The translations under genes were made by a program, and so were the position numbers. Shown one piece after another: positions 1 through 10,956 of a stretch of DNA of 64,000 nucleotides. This stretch comes from Heterocephalus glaber (lineage: Eukaryota; Chordata; Mammalia; Rodentia; Bathyergidae). How positions within the stretch are numbered: position 1 is the stretch's first letter; each line of letters begins with the position of its first letter. Under the pieces are notes generated by a model. It ran no database searches. It had not been told where the DNA came from and saw only the letters and a list, made by a program, of their open reading frames with translations. The stretch covers positions 2,544,106 to 2,608,105 of the forward strand of contig NW_004624854.1 of the NCBI RefSeq assembly GCF_000247695.1, read 5' to 3'.

Positions 1-620
1 ATTTCTTAAATGTTCTCTAAGACATTTATGTTTTGGGTACATTTTGTTCTCTGTTATAAAATATTTGCCTGTGTAAAATTCTTGAAGTTATTCTTTATTG
101 CCTTGTAGATGTCCCTGGAGATATTTGGAAACATACTCCCCACTGCTTACATATTCCTAGAATTCTAGGTTTCATGTTACTAATTTTAGCTCAGAAAACA
201 TGTGCTTTATAATTGCAGACACATGAAATTTGATGGTGGAACTAGTTTTGTGACCCAGAATATTGCTATTTTGCTTTTGTATTTGTTCTATACATAATTG
301 GAAGGAATAATGCATATGCTTTAGTTTTTAAATGTAGCTGTTTGCTCCTTGGACTAGTAATTGCTGATTGAATTAAAAAAAATCTTTACCTATAATTCTT
401 TTTTCATTGTTTCTGGTTTGTTAATGTTTAACTTTATGTGTTTTAGACTATATTATTCTATGCACACAAATCTAAACTATAAGATCCTTCTTATGAAAAC
501 AATCACAATGAACTTTGTACATGTGACACCTCCTCATAATGAATATAGTTGTCATAGACTGCAAATATACTAAGAATTTTTTAAAAATTAAAAAATAATT
601 GACTGTTCATAATTATAAAA
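1..620. other. AT-rich sequence, no gene seen
   Basis: This stretch is AT-rich and has stops in all frames. The one longer frame (361-573) opens at TTG and has low-complexity composition, so I do not call it. It may continue the antisense L1 similarity that becomes clearer after position 620, but I cannot support a boundary. Confidence 0.5.
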
Positions 621-975
621 TATTTCTTCTTGTATGTGAACCTACTTTAATGTCTCTCTATATCCATATAGTCAACCCAATTTAAAAAAATCAATGTAGC
701 ATTGCTTTTGAATTTAATCTGATAGTCTTTATCTTTTATTTGGAGCATCCAGTCTATTTGTATTGTATCCATTTGAATTTAAGCATCATTGCTTTTGTAT
801 ATCTCAAATATTTTTCTTTAATCCTATTTCCTTGATGTTAGTTATGTTTTGTAGTTTTATTTTATTTAATCTTCCATTCGCTACATTTATCTTGTGTTGC
901 CTTAGTTATAAGATTTGCTATTTTTAGAGGGGATTGAGTAATTACACAAGGCATTTGTGCTAATTTGAATATTTC
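620..975 (-). mobile_element. Degraded old L1/HAL1 relic, antisense
   Basis: The block around 730-800 reads like the reverse complement of the ORF2 endonuclease region of old mammalian L1/HAL1: a run resembling 'tttggagcatccagtc' followed by a fixed-order T-rich segment. Similarity is weak and the edges are soft. The ASF1B retrocopy landed just to its right. A RepeatMasker run would settle the family. Confidence 0.4.
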
Positions 976-982
976 TTTCATA

Positions 983-2501
983 AACTTTCATGTAGTGTAT
1001 TTGAAGGCGGCGCGGGGACAAGGTGCGCACTTCTGTCGGCGGTGAAAGGCTAAGCAGTGTCCGCTCAGGGACACTACCTTGCTGACCCTTCTGTCTTCCC
1101 CGCCCCTGCCTTCACCAGACCCAGACGTGCGCCCAGCTGCACCTGCAGCCGCCGCCCGGCCAGGCTATGGCCCGGGTGTCGGTGCTGAACGTGGCGGTGC
1201 TGGAGAACCCGAGAGTCCTTTCCACAGCCCCTTCCGGTTCGAGATCAGCTTCGAGTGCAGTGAGGCCCTGACGGACGACCTGGAGTGGAAGATCATTTCT
1301 GTGGGCTCCGCCGAGAGTGACGAGTTTGATCAGATCCTGGACTCTGTGTCGATCGGCCCTGTCTCTGCAGGAAGACATATGTTTGTCTTTCAGGCCGACG
1401 CACCCAACTCAAGCCTCAGCCAGGAGACAGATGCCGTAGGCGTGACCCTGGTCCTCATCACCTGCACCTACCGTGGACACGAGTTCAACCGTGTGGGCTA
1501 CTATGTCAACAAGGAGTACCCAAACCCAGAGTTGTGGGAAAACCAGCCCCTGACGCGCGACTTCTCCCAGCTCCAGTGGAACATCTTGGCCTCGAACCCC
1601 CGTGTGACCCGCTTCCATATCTACTGGGACAACCAGGAAGACAGGCTGGAGGCCCTTGAGAATCAGGATCCCACACTGGGCTGTGGCCTCCCACTCAGCT
1701 ACACACCAGTCAAGGGTCTGGTCCCTCAGGGTTGTATCCCCAGCCTCCTTCCTGAGAACTCAATGGACTGTATCTAATGGGGCCCCCCGGGCCTCCCAGA
1801 GCTGTGTGGGGCATCTCCAGGACTTCAGAGCCACCAACTGCTTCAGGCTCTCAAACATGGCCCCAGGGAATGAGCAGATCTCTCCCAGACCAGCCCCCAA
1901 GATCATCTCAGTTCTGCTAAGCAGCAGCGCTTGGGTTGTTTGTTCTCACTGACATGTGTCAATTCTCCTCTACATGTACCATCAGTTCCTCCTGCCATGA
2001 GTACCATGGACCCAGATTTTTTCCTACATCTTTCTGCCTCGAGGCATTTTTGATTGATGCCTGGCAAGGCCCTCATTCCTGTCCCTTCCTGAATATCTAA
2101 GTGGCATACCCTGGCTTCCTGGTGTCACAGGTGAGGCATCTGGGTAGGAGGTAGACTCAGATACAATCTGCCCTCCCAGGAGGAACATTAGGTCTTTCCA
2201 ATCAGCATCCCCTTGAAGACTGCCTAGGATGTTGAAAGACAATGGCTGTCCTGGGGAGAAGCAGGCTCATGGGAGGCACCTGCCATTCCCAGACCACTGC
2301 GCTCTGAGGCCATAGAGTGGTTTTGGGCATGAGAAGTATCTGGCACCCCAAAAAACCTTCTCTCAGTATGCCCCCCCACCTCTGCATCTTGGTTGCCTCT
2401 GCTACATGGAAGCTGTTGTGACTCATTTATATATTAAAGTGTTTTTATATTAAAAGTGTTGGTTGGTCTAAAAATAAAAAAAAAAAACAACTTTCATGTA
2501 G
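983..2501 (+). repeat. Retrocopy insertion unit bounded by 13-bp target-site duplications
   Basis: The 13-mer aactttcatgtag occurs at 983-995 and again at 2489-2501. Between the copies lie a GC-rich 5' leader, an intronless coding region, a long 3' UTR with ATTAAA signals (2433-2438 and 2449-2454) and an A-rich tail (about 2470-2487). This is the standard signature of an mRNA inserted by L1 machinery. Confidence 0.93.
1006..2487 (+). pseudogene. ASF1B: ASF1B processed pseudogene (histone chaperone retrocopy)
   Basis: ASF1B carries histone H3-H4 dimers to CAF-1 and HIRA during nucleosome assembly in the nucleus. The copy is intronless and keeps 5' UTR, coding region, 3' UTR and poly(A). The ancestral ATG is at 1167-1169 and begins MARVSVLNVAVLENP. 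After codon 15 the expected SPFHSPFRFEISF is reached only in a different frame: there is a net +2 insertion near 1210-1216. From the ATG the product therefore stops at TGA 1269-1271 after 34 residues. The rest of the protein, through the ASF1B-like end LLPENSMDCI and TAA at 1775-1777, stays open. ATG to TAA is 611 nt, which equals a 202-codon ASF1B plus stop plus 2 nt. The open downstream frame runs back into former 5' UTR but has no ATG before the internal Met near 1378, so translation is unlikely. The assignment to ASF1B rather than ASF1A rests on the C-terminal tail. Confidence 0.95.
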
Positions 2502-2607
2502 AGCAAGACCTCAGAAGGCATAAATTCTAGTAATGACAACAATCTGTTTCATGTCTTATATTCACATTTTATTTCACCTCTGTTCACATTTATGAAATTA
2601 AAAACAT

Positions 2608-2800
2608 TTTTGTATATTAGGGATTGGACCTTGTGTCTCCTCGATAAGTATAACCCTTGTTCCTTTTAAATACTTTAGATAATTTAATATAAATTCTTGC
2701 TAAGTGGCCTGGGTTAGGCTCAAATTTAAGATCCTCTTGCCTCAGCCTCTCACATAGCTGGGATTATAGGCATACACATGTACATTTGGCTTCATTATTA
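2608..2800 (-). mobile_element. B1-ID dimeric SINE, antisense
   Basis: Reading left to right there is a degraded antisense ID half (2610-2665, 'agggattgga' recalling the reversed 'tccccagtacc' end) and then an antisense B1 half. The B1 half includes the 7SL-type stretch 'cctcagcctctcacatagct' and 'gggattataggcata'. The order matches the B1-dID dimers of several non-murid rodents. It is old and has many substitutions. Confidence 0.75.
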
Positions 2801-3100
2801 TTGGTTTATGAAATTAACATTTGATTTTAATTTTCCTAAAATTTTATCTTTCCATAAATATTGCTTACTTCATTAATGACATTCTTGTGGTACCTCTCCT
2901 CAAAATAATTCTTCAGTATTATGACATTGTCCTAAAGATGAGAAATTCATTGCTTTGCTTGCTAGAAAGTCATTATTTTGTTCTAGGTTGACAATTACAG
3001 TTGCCTCAAAATTTTGAAGACAGCATTCCATTGTCATCTGATTTCCATTGTTCCTGATGATAGTTCCCCTGTAGCTATTTATTTGAATATTAAACAAGTG
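2801..3100. other. AT-rich spacer, nothing recognised
   Basis: I see no repeat family, RNA or coding signal between the B1-ID dimer and the Tigger element. Confidence 0.5.
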
Positions 3101-3797
3101 CAGTCGGGCACTGCTTATGTATTCTGTGTCTGCAAATTCAACCTACTGAAAATAAAAAATATTTGAAAAAATAATCCATCTATACCAAACATATTGAAAT
3201 AGTCAAATTTCTGTCGCTTAAAAAATACCTCAGAGAATCAACTTAAAAGGTTTATTCAGTCTCACATTTTCAGAGGTTTTAGTACATGACCCATTGGCTC
3301 CATTGCATTGGGCCTATGGTGGACATCATGATATGAGCACATGGAAGAAAGCAACTGCTGACATCATGGAAAAGAAGAGAAAGATGGGAAGAAGAAACTC
3401 AAATCCTGCAGGCCTTTTCAGGGCAAAGTCCCAAAGGTGCAAAAACCTCTCACTAGACCCATCTCGCAAAGGCTCTGTCACCTCCCAATGCTGCACACTG
3501 TGCCAAGTCTCAACACACAGACCTTCAGGGGACATTGCAGGGTTACACTTTATCACAGGTAGCAAGGGTACCTACTTAGTTTTTGTCATTGTTTTCTCAA
3601 CAACTATTTTCATAAGGTTTACATTATATTAGATGTTACAAATAATTGAGTTGAATTTAAAGCATGTGGGAGGATATGTATACTTTAAACAGAAAGCACT
3701 GTATCATTTTATATAAGGGACATGAACATTTCAAATATTTTGATATCTCTGTGGAGTATTGGAACCAGTCCCCTGCAGGTAACTGAGAAATAATTAT
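3101..3797. mobile_element. Tigger-type (pogo) DNA transposon remnant, interrupted
   Basis: The left end begins CAGTCGGGCA at 3101 and continues into the 'attcaac...gaaaatatttg' motif typical of a non-autonomous Tigger. The right half resumes at about 3570 and carries the family landmarks 'tttatataagggac' (3710-3723), 'ggaaccagtcccctgc' (3761-3776) and a decayed terminal inverted repeat. A MaLR LTR splits the two halves. No transposase frame survives. Confidence 0.75.
3194..3562 (-). mobile_element. MaLR-type solo LTR, antisense, inside the Tigger
   Basis: Read on the minus strand this has the 3' part of rodent MaLR LTRs: an 'accatgga'-like block, 'cctctgaaaatgtgagactg', 'aataaacctttt', 'tacctcagag' and a terminal segment near 3200. 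Both sides are Tigger sequence, so the LTR is the younger of the two. Confidence 0.7.
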
Positions 3798-3799
3798 AC

Positions 3800-4025
3800 A
3801 TGTTATTTCCTGCTGTAGAAGTTGCATATGAACTTTCGAGTTCTTAGTACTTTTACCTTTGACTTGTTTATTTTTATAAATTTGACTTATTTATTTATAT
3901 AAATTTCAGCCATTATCTTCTTGAGTTGTTTATTTATAAATTATATAAATTTCAGCAATTATCTTCTTGTAACATATCCACCTTTTTGCTTTTACTACTT
4001 TCCTGTGGTGTTCTGGCTCATATCT
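3800..4025. other. AT-rich sequence with a short direct repeat
   Basis: A segment containing 'atataaatttcagc(c/a)attatcttctt' occurs at about 3897-3922 and again at 3944-3969. It is a local duplication in otherwise unremarkable AT-rich DNA. Confidence 0.5.
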
Positions 4026-4437
4026 AGATAGACATTTTACCAAAGCCTCATGTGTTCATAAATGGAGCATTTTGGAGGTGGCTGGATCTAGGGTGTGTGA
4101 ATGTGAGAAAAGAGTTGATCCTGAGATTATGGGTTCTTGGTAATGGATTAATTCACTAATTGATATATCATAGTTCTGGGTGTGGGTAATGGGAAACCCC
4201 ACCCTAGTGTGGGTGGCACAACCAAAAAGGTTTTTAGCTTGGATAGGGAAAGGGAGTCTGGCTGCTGCAGCTTCCTGCCTGCCACACCATGGACTGTTTC
4301 TCTTCTGTAAGGTCCCCCTACCTTGGAGCTGGCTAAGGACTGAATCCTCTACAAACTGAGCTGAAATAAACCTTTCCTCTTTTAAATTTTGGGTGTCAGG
4401 TATTTTGTCCTAGCAATAGGAAAGTAACTAAGACACA
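4026..4437 (+). mobile_element. MaLR-type solo LTR
   Basis: Landmarks in order are a 'ctcatgtgttcataaatgga' start region, a gagctg..gaaataaacc polyadenylation region (4357-4380, 'aaataaacctttcctctttt'), 'ggtattttgtcctagcaata' and the end 'aaagtaactaagacaca' (about 4421-4437). This is the usual 3' structure of rodent MaLR LTRs. No internal region or second LTR is visible, so it is a solo LTR. Confidence 0.8.
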
Positions 4438-4439
4438 TG

Positions 4440-5275
4440 GTAAACTAAAACTATGTAGATTATAATATTTGATCTTACTGCAAAAGTTTTGTGTACTATT
4501 TTCTGTATTACCCAACCTTGTTATCTTTGGGTATTTTTGTTATAATCCACAGCAATAATTGTTTTATAAGCTGTGATCAACATGCTGCTAAAGACTGCAT
4601 TTAACACCTGAAACTACAGTTTTATTATTTTTTCTATTTTATTGTAGTCTAATTTGTTGCTGAAATTATCTTTTCACTTAGTAAAAGCAAATATAAAAAT
4701 GGTTATTTCAAAGTTCATATTTGATAACTGCATTATCTCAATCCCCTTTCAATTATTTCTTTGTATGTCCCTGTGCTTTGAACAATTATTTCATCTCATT
4801 TTCTTTCCTTAACCTACATAATTGTATAAGATCAATATCATACAGTTTAATATTCTGAATTCTGAAGTCTTTACAGATGTAAAATTTCTTTTGACAGGTG
4901 AATAGACAGATGATCAATATTCCAAAATCATTGTAACCTTATTAGGGATTGACATGACTTGAACCAGAATTTTGTCCCTAAAGTCAGTTTGCTTTGAAAT
5001 GATTTTTACCACTCTGATGTAGCAATGTACTCACAACCAAATTCAAGAATATCTACTATTCAATATTTCTTTTACAAGCTATGACAAGTAGGTTTCTCTT
5101 TTTTCAGTTCAGTGAGTTATTTAAAATCTTAGCTCAATTGCTCATTCTAAGCCAATGATCTCAACTCGCCTGGTTTTCTTTTTCTTTCAAATGTAATTTC
5201 TTCATGTTTTGATTTGTACAAAGAAAATGAAATGTTGTCAACATGTGAACATGACTCTATTGCTAGTTACTCTTA
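4440..5275. other. AT-rich sequence, nothing recognised
   Basis: I see no coding frame, SINE box A/B, LTR end or L1 landmark here. Confidence 0.5.
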
Positions 5276-5945
5276 AAATTTTTTTTATTTAAAATGTTCT
5301 TACAATTTTCAACAATGTTATTGGTACATAATTCATAAAACATATTTTCCTTTAAAACCAATTCAAGGTTTTCAGTATAATCACAGACTTAACCATCTCC
5401 AGCATACAGAGAATGTGTCTTCACCCCTCACCCAAAACAAACCCCTGTAGTTTTTATCAGTGACTCTTTGATCCTAGCCACCATCCCAAGACTATACAAT
5501 CACTAACCTAATTTCCATCCCAAAATATTCACCTATTTTAATTTTAGATATTAAATAGAATAATATTACTTGTAGTATTTTGAGAATGGCTTTCAATAGT
5601 TAATATTTTTGAGATTCATTCATATTATTTTATGCTCAGTACTTCATTTATATTATTCCTGAGTAATACTTCATAATATAAATGGGCCACATTTTGTTCA
5701 CCCATTCATAAATTGATGAACTTTTTTTTTTTTTTACTTTTCTGTGTTACTAGTGGAATGTTAGCAGTATACATACAGACTTATGCTTCCATTTATCTTG
5801 GATGTATACCTAGGTGTGAAATTGTGGGTCATATGGCGAATGCTACATTTAACAATATGAGGAACTTCTAGAATGTTCGCTTACAACATTTTTATTTACT
5901 CCAAAAATGTATAATAGTTCCAATTTCTCCATATTTTGCCAACTG
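5276..5945 (-). mobile_element. Old L1 (L1M-type) 3' region, antisense
   Basis: The sequence follows the reverse complement of an old eutherian L1 3' end in order: 'tttgagattcattcatatt' (about 5609-5627), a 'tgagtaatacttcataatat' block, 'gccacattttgttcaccc', 'atttatcttggatgtatacc' and 'ggtcatatggcgaatgct'. It ends near 'ttccaatttctccatatttt' (5919-5938). It is strongly diverged. Confidence 0.8.
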
Positions 5946-6330
5946 TATCTGTTTGCCAGAAATGCCATAAAATATATTACTGACTAGGTGGCTTATACAA
6001 TAGAAATTTATTTTCTCACTCTTTGAAGCTGGAAATGAATGATGAAAATGACAGAGGAATTGAATGCCTTTCTGGCTGGCTGATGGCTGCCACCTTTCCC
6101 TCTTAAAATGCTCATCTCTTATGACCAGCATGTCCTGGTGTCTCAGTCTGTTATCATGGTCCTTCTGATAGGAATACTCATCAGATTGAATTAAAGTTGA
6201 CCTTAACAGGCTCATTTTAACTTAATTACAAAGAACGCTTTCTAGGTAGAGTCACAGTATGATGTGCTGGGAATTAGGGATTCAACAGGAGAATTTGGAA
6301 GTGATTTATTCAGTTCACTACACCCACAGT
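5946..6330 (-). mobile_element. MaLR/ERVL-type LTR fragment, antisense
   Basis: The block 'aggtggcttatacaatagaa' followed by 'atttattttctcactctttg' matches the antisense end of a widespread eutherian LTR family whose minus strand starts 'gtggcttaaaacaacagaaa'. The same family recurs at 30.2 kb and 54.4 kb in this window. The longest frame inside is only the LTR. Confidence 0.6.
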
Positions 6331-6554
6331 GGTCACTGTCATTTCACAGTAGTTCTAGTGGTTGTGAATTCTTGTGATGGTCTGATTTTCATTCCTCAAT
6401 AGCCCAATAATATGAAATATTTTATGATTTATTATGTTTTCTTGTAAGACAAATTTGATTATAATATATGACTTTGTGCTTCATTATACTCCAGATGTCT
6501 GTGCTTGTTGTTTTCTGTATTTCTGGGATGGATTTATTTGGTAATGTTGGTTGC

Positions 6555-6632
6555 ATTGCTTCTCAGCCTTTTGGCTAAGACTAAGTATAGTAATGTTAGC
6601 TTCAGTTACTGTTTTTAATATATCTGTGCAGT
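6555..6632 (+). pseudogene. U2 snRNA 5'-end fragment
   Basis: From 6555 the sequence attgcttctcagccttttgg and then ctaagactaagtatagta follows the 5' end of U2 snRNA, including its branch-site-pairing region, with a few substitutions. It decays after about 6600, though 'aatatatctg' near 6617 still echoes U2. There is no 3' half, Sm site or snRNA promoter, so it is a dead retro-fragment. Confidence 0.8.
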
Positions 6633-6639
6633 TTTCTTT

Positions 6640-8229
6640 TTAGAATTTTCAACTCAAAGTTGACAACTTCTTTCTGAAGATTTTCAATTACATATAATAT
6701 ACATTATTCTAGTTATCAATGTAAACAATTTATTTCATCCTCAATAAACATATTGCATTGAAACATATGCTTCTTACAAAGGTAATAACAGATTCTGAAA
6801 ATCAGAGGCAAAGGAAGAGAACAATTTCGGGGGTTCCCAGTGATATATTCAGTTCTCAAACATGTTTGTTTTGACACTAGCTAGTTTGTTATTCTTTGAG
6901 TATTTGCTCTTTGAGTGTTGCTATTCTTTCAGTGTTTTTATGCTCAACAAGGCCTGTGTCCTTTTATATAATTCACATTGTGAGTCTGGCACATGCTTAA
7001 TTATTCCCTTATGGACCAGTATAGTGCAGCAACTAAGAGCATGTTTATATGCAGTACTGTTTCCTGTTGATGATTCCTGGTGTGTGAATGTTAATGTTAG
7101 ATATTAAAAAATGGAGTTGCTCTTATTTAACAAGAAAACATACACAAATGTAAAATTTTTGATACTTGTAAACTTGACAAAGTATAACCCTAACAGGTAC
7201 CATTTGACTTTTCCAAGTAGAAGACTACAAGAATGTTGACTTTCTATTGGACCATTCCATGTAACAATTTATTTTTATACTATATTTAGACCCCTTTTGT
7301 TTTTCACCAATCTCAATACTTTAATCTAGATATTGCATGCTTCAAACATATTGCCATGAATATGTGAAACTTATTTTGTTTGCTTAGTACTCTGTATTAA
7401 GTATTTGTTCATTTAAGAGTCCATTGTATTAGCTCTTCAGTTCTCAGAATAATTTTTAATAGTGTAAGACTTAAATGGGAAGAAGATAATAAATAAAGCA
7501 GTTTGTATGCTAGTGATATTGTGACAAGAGACAGAATATTGAATAGCATTCATTATTTAACAATAAGTTAAGAATGCTGACTCTTAACTGTATTTTCTAA
7601 TATCATGTATGATATACAAAATTATATTAATTTTGATATTGTATATTAAATAAATAATATATTTATTACAAGTATATGTTAGTCACATCAGTTATTTATT
7701 AGTTATTAGTAAAAACCAAAGCTTAAGTATTTATTTGTGAATTTCCCCTTTTGTATGAAATATACATTCAAATGGTCGGATTACACTGAAATCCTGTTTC
7801 CATTGTTTTTCTACTCCTAAAACATTCTGAGATTACTGTTTAAAAGAACATATGTTCCTTAGAAATTTCAAAGTGAAAGTTATCATTCATTAATTTTGAA
7901 AGTTAGTACATTTTTGTTACTGCAATTTATTTCTATAATATTAAAACAGTCTAGAATATAAAAAATATTGCTAGATATATATGAAAATAAGCTAGATATA
8001 TATGAATTCATGCATATAATATACAAATCAGTTCCATCAACTTATTAGCCAACAACTGAATATCCAAAAGTTAAACATACAGGAATCCAAATGCATCCCT
8101 AGTTATTCATAATTTACCATGCAACTCACATAACTCAGTAACCTGACTAATTTACAATATTCCCATTGGCAATGTATGTTGTTCCTCAAACTACTATAAA
8201 AATAATAAGTTGATTAGTCAGTAGCAATA
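6640..8229. other. AT-rich sequence, nothing recognised
   Basis: There is no coding, SINE, LTR or convincing L1 signal. Short direct repeats such as 'gctagatatatatga' (7969-7983 and 7990-8004) are simple local slippage. Confidence 0.5.
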
Positions 8230-8560
8230 GTATGATTATAAATTAGTTATATGGTAATTAAGAAACTGAAAACTTTGTAGAAAAGCACACCTAATTTAAA
8301 TTCCGAGCTTATGCACCTACAGAGGTGGCTGTCATTAGAAACGGCAAAGGCAATGCGTAGACTGTGCCAAAGCGACACAACGCATTCAAATACAGACAGA
8401 GGGCTTGTATTTAATAAGCATAGAGGGTGAACAACTGGATGTGGAAGGGAAATTAATGGGCTGACCCAAGGGTTGAGATATTTATTGTGTACTTCTGCAT
8501 TTTCCATTTTACAGTTATTACAAAGATCCTTGGTAAACTAAGGTGAAGAAAAGCTATTAC
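8230..8560. promoter_or_regulatory. Candidate conserved non-coding element (weak)
   Basis: This patch is repeat-free and keeps several CpGs (around 8300, 8341, 8356, 8373 and 8381) in a background where CpG is otherwise nearly absent. It also has TAAT-type homeodomain cores (for example 8453). Those traits are common in conserved enhancers of gene deserts. The call is inference from composition alone. Confidence 0.25.
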
Positions 8561-9099
8561 AGTTCTTGTGGACCAATTAAGTATTATAGCCACAAGGGGA
8601 AGCACGGATACTATTTTTTTAAGAAAGTCAAACTCGATCTGCTTTTATGTCCAAATTTTGTATTCTTTCACCCTCTACCCTGGTGCTGCAGATGTCTGTT
8701 ATGAAGGGAATATTTTCTTGAAGTTAGACCATATCTTGATGGTTGACAACACTCTACACCAAACAATTGCTAAAATTTGATATATCATTTTTTCAGCATT
8801 ATATTTTTCAAAAGAAACATTTTGACCCTTCTGGTTTATTTCTATTCCTAAGCATTAACTTGTTCCTTTCTTCCATATACTGTCTAATACTATTGTTAAA
8901 ACATCAAAATAAAACCTGTATGTCATTATTTTGAACATTAATTTCTTTGAACCATTCTCTTTTCAAAGCTAAAATTCACTAACCTACTGTAGACTTAGGG
9001 AAATATCAGAAAGTTTTAAAGGAAATACTGATATTTAGTTAGGAAAAGAAGACCTAGATAATTGGAGAGAAGTAGTAAATTCATTGGTAATGATTTTTA
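8561..9099. other. AT-rich sequence, nothing recognised
   Basis: Short open frames here have no family resemblance and ordinary AT-rich composition. Confidence 0.5.
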
Positions 9100-9760
9100 T
9101 CGGGCATTTAAGCCATTACTCAAATATATTTATAGTCATTCATGCAAGAGGCAAGGGGTTACCCTCGAAACATTCTGGCCATAAAACCAAAATTTACATG
9201 AAATAGAAATAATTTAGAGTTAAAGAAGGACAAAATAGTTGATCTAAAAGCAGAGGGGAAGATATGAAAGCCAGACATGAGATGTCCCAAGTAATTATAA
9301 AGATGCATCTCATCTCTAGTTGCTTTTGACAAACTGTTTTTGTGATTTATGGCAGGTGCTTGTTTATAAACCCATTTCTGCGAGGCAGAGTGAAAAACAT
9401 TTATCATTCTGCTTGGCCTTGCTTATTAGATAAATGTCTCATAAACGTAACCTAAATCTGGGATGGCGCTCGACTGGCACATGAGCTGGTGGCATCTCTT
9501 CGACTCCTTTCATTTCTCTATTGACCACAGGCGGCCAAGGCGTGCGTGACAGAGAATGTTGTTAGGCATTATGCTGCATTTGCAAAGAAAGATCAAGAAA
9601 AAAAAAATCGTTCAGAGTCTCAAGGTCAGCAAGGCATTATTTATCAACAACAGGCAATTCGATATTGATTTCAGTTTAAACGTTCTACCTTGCAGCTGTT
9701 TTCAGTTAGTAATTCAGATTAACCAATATAAAAGCTTTTGTAGTTTAAAGAGATAGGTAC
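9100..9760. promoter_or_regulatory. Candidate conserved non-coding element (weak)
   Basis: This is a repeat-free stretch with a cluster of retained CpGs at about 9445-9545 (for example in 'gatggcgctcgactggcaca' and 'caaggcgtgcgtgacagaga'). TAAT and ATTA cores follow around 9640-9725. The complexity is higher than in the flanks. No RNA fold or protein frame is persuasive. Alignment to other mammals would be decisive. Confidence 0.3.
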
Positions 9761-10956
9761 TGTGACAGCATCTAATTAATCAATAAAGATGTCAATCTAG
9801 AATCCACGTGGTAAATAAACTATTCCTTTAAGAGCATGAGAGATTAATTATTATCATTTTTAAAGTCTTAAGAAATCAAATTTTCTATGGATTCCTTCTC
9901 AATCTTCAACATGAACTTACTTTGAAATTGTCATTCTCTTCTTTGGAATATTCTGTTTGTAATTGTTAATTGATATATCAAAAATTAATGGCATTTTTTC
10001 ACTGCTACTATTTAGTGATTTATAATTATGAATTACATGAAAATGTTATGAATATTTAACTGTAGTGACTAGGGATATGAGGAAAGATTACTAATAAAAA
10101 GCTACTAAATTTGTACTACAGATAACTAATGATAAACATGAGTAATACATTAGAAACTTGGAATGGCTTTAATTGTGTAAACAATCTGAGGAATTACTGT
10201 GCTGATTATTTTGTCTTTCAGAAGCATAAAAATTTGGAAACTGAAAGAATCAAACAATTGTTAAGTGAAGTAATGTTCAAATTCACACAAATTTTACTGC
10301 TAATATATTACTTAATGGATTAAATATGATGCTACAATTTTAAATATTTTAATATAATTTATAAATCTAAAATGAAGCATGAAATGTGTTTTTTAACTGA
10401 CTTAAAACTGAAGAAAATTTTTTATTTTTATACCCCATTTTAGATCACTAAGTAATTTTGCTCCTTTAGTCAGAAGATATTATCAAGTATTTATTTATGT
10501 AAATATTGACTGGCAATGAAAACTGTATACCAATTTCAAGGGAAGCAGAAAAGAAATATAAAAACTGTTAAATGAAAGAACATTTTGATTTTATATGATA
10601 TGATTTTTCAAAATACATAAACTTAGTGCTACATAATCTTTATTCATCAAAAGATATTTTACTGTAGATAGCAAAATAAAATAACTCCTTTATGTATATA
10701 GTCTCTATTATATGATACATACTCTTTTTATTATGGTAATTTTTTTGCCATTTCAGTAGGACATATATATATATTACTATATTTATTTTTCTCTTTCATT
10801 TTAGAATTTGTCTTATGAAAATTACTTTGGAAAAGTAAAAGTTTACATGAAAAGCATCAAGTAAATGAGCAAATAGGATTAAAATTATCAGCTGGCATGA
10901 TTATAGCTACTCTTCACTTGCTTTAGTTTCATTTAGGTACTGATATTAAAATTACA
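9761..10956. other. AT-rich sequence, nothing recognised
   Basis: I see no gene or recognisable repeat apart from short AT-rich simple sequence such as the 'atatatatat' run near 10764. Confidence 0.5.

Noticed and set aside
1079..1777. 232-codon open frame as a functional gene
   Set aside because: It opens at TTG in former 5' UTR, has no upstream ATG in frame, and is the downstream part of a frameshifted ASF1B retrocopy.
3294..3632. 112-codon frame as a gene
   Set aside because: It spans the antisense MaLR LTR and part of the Tigger element and has no domain.
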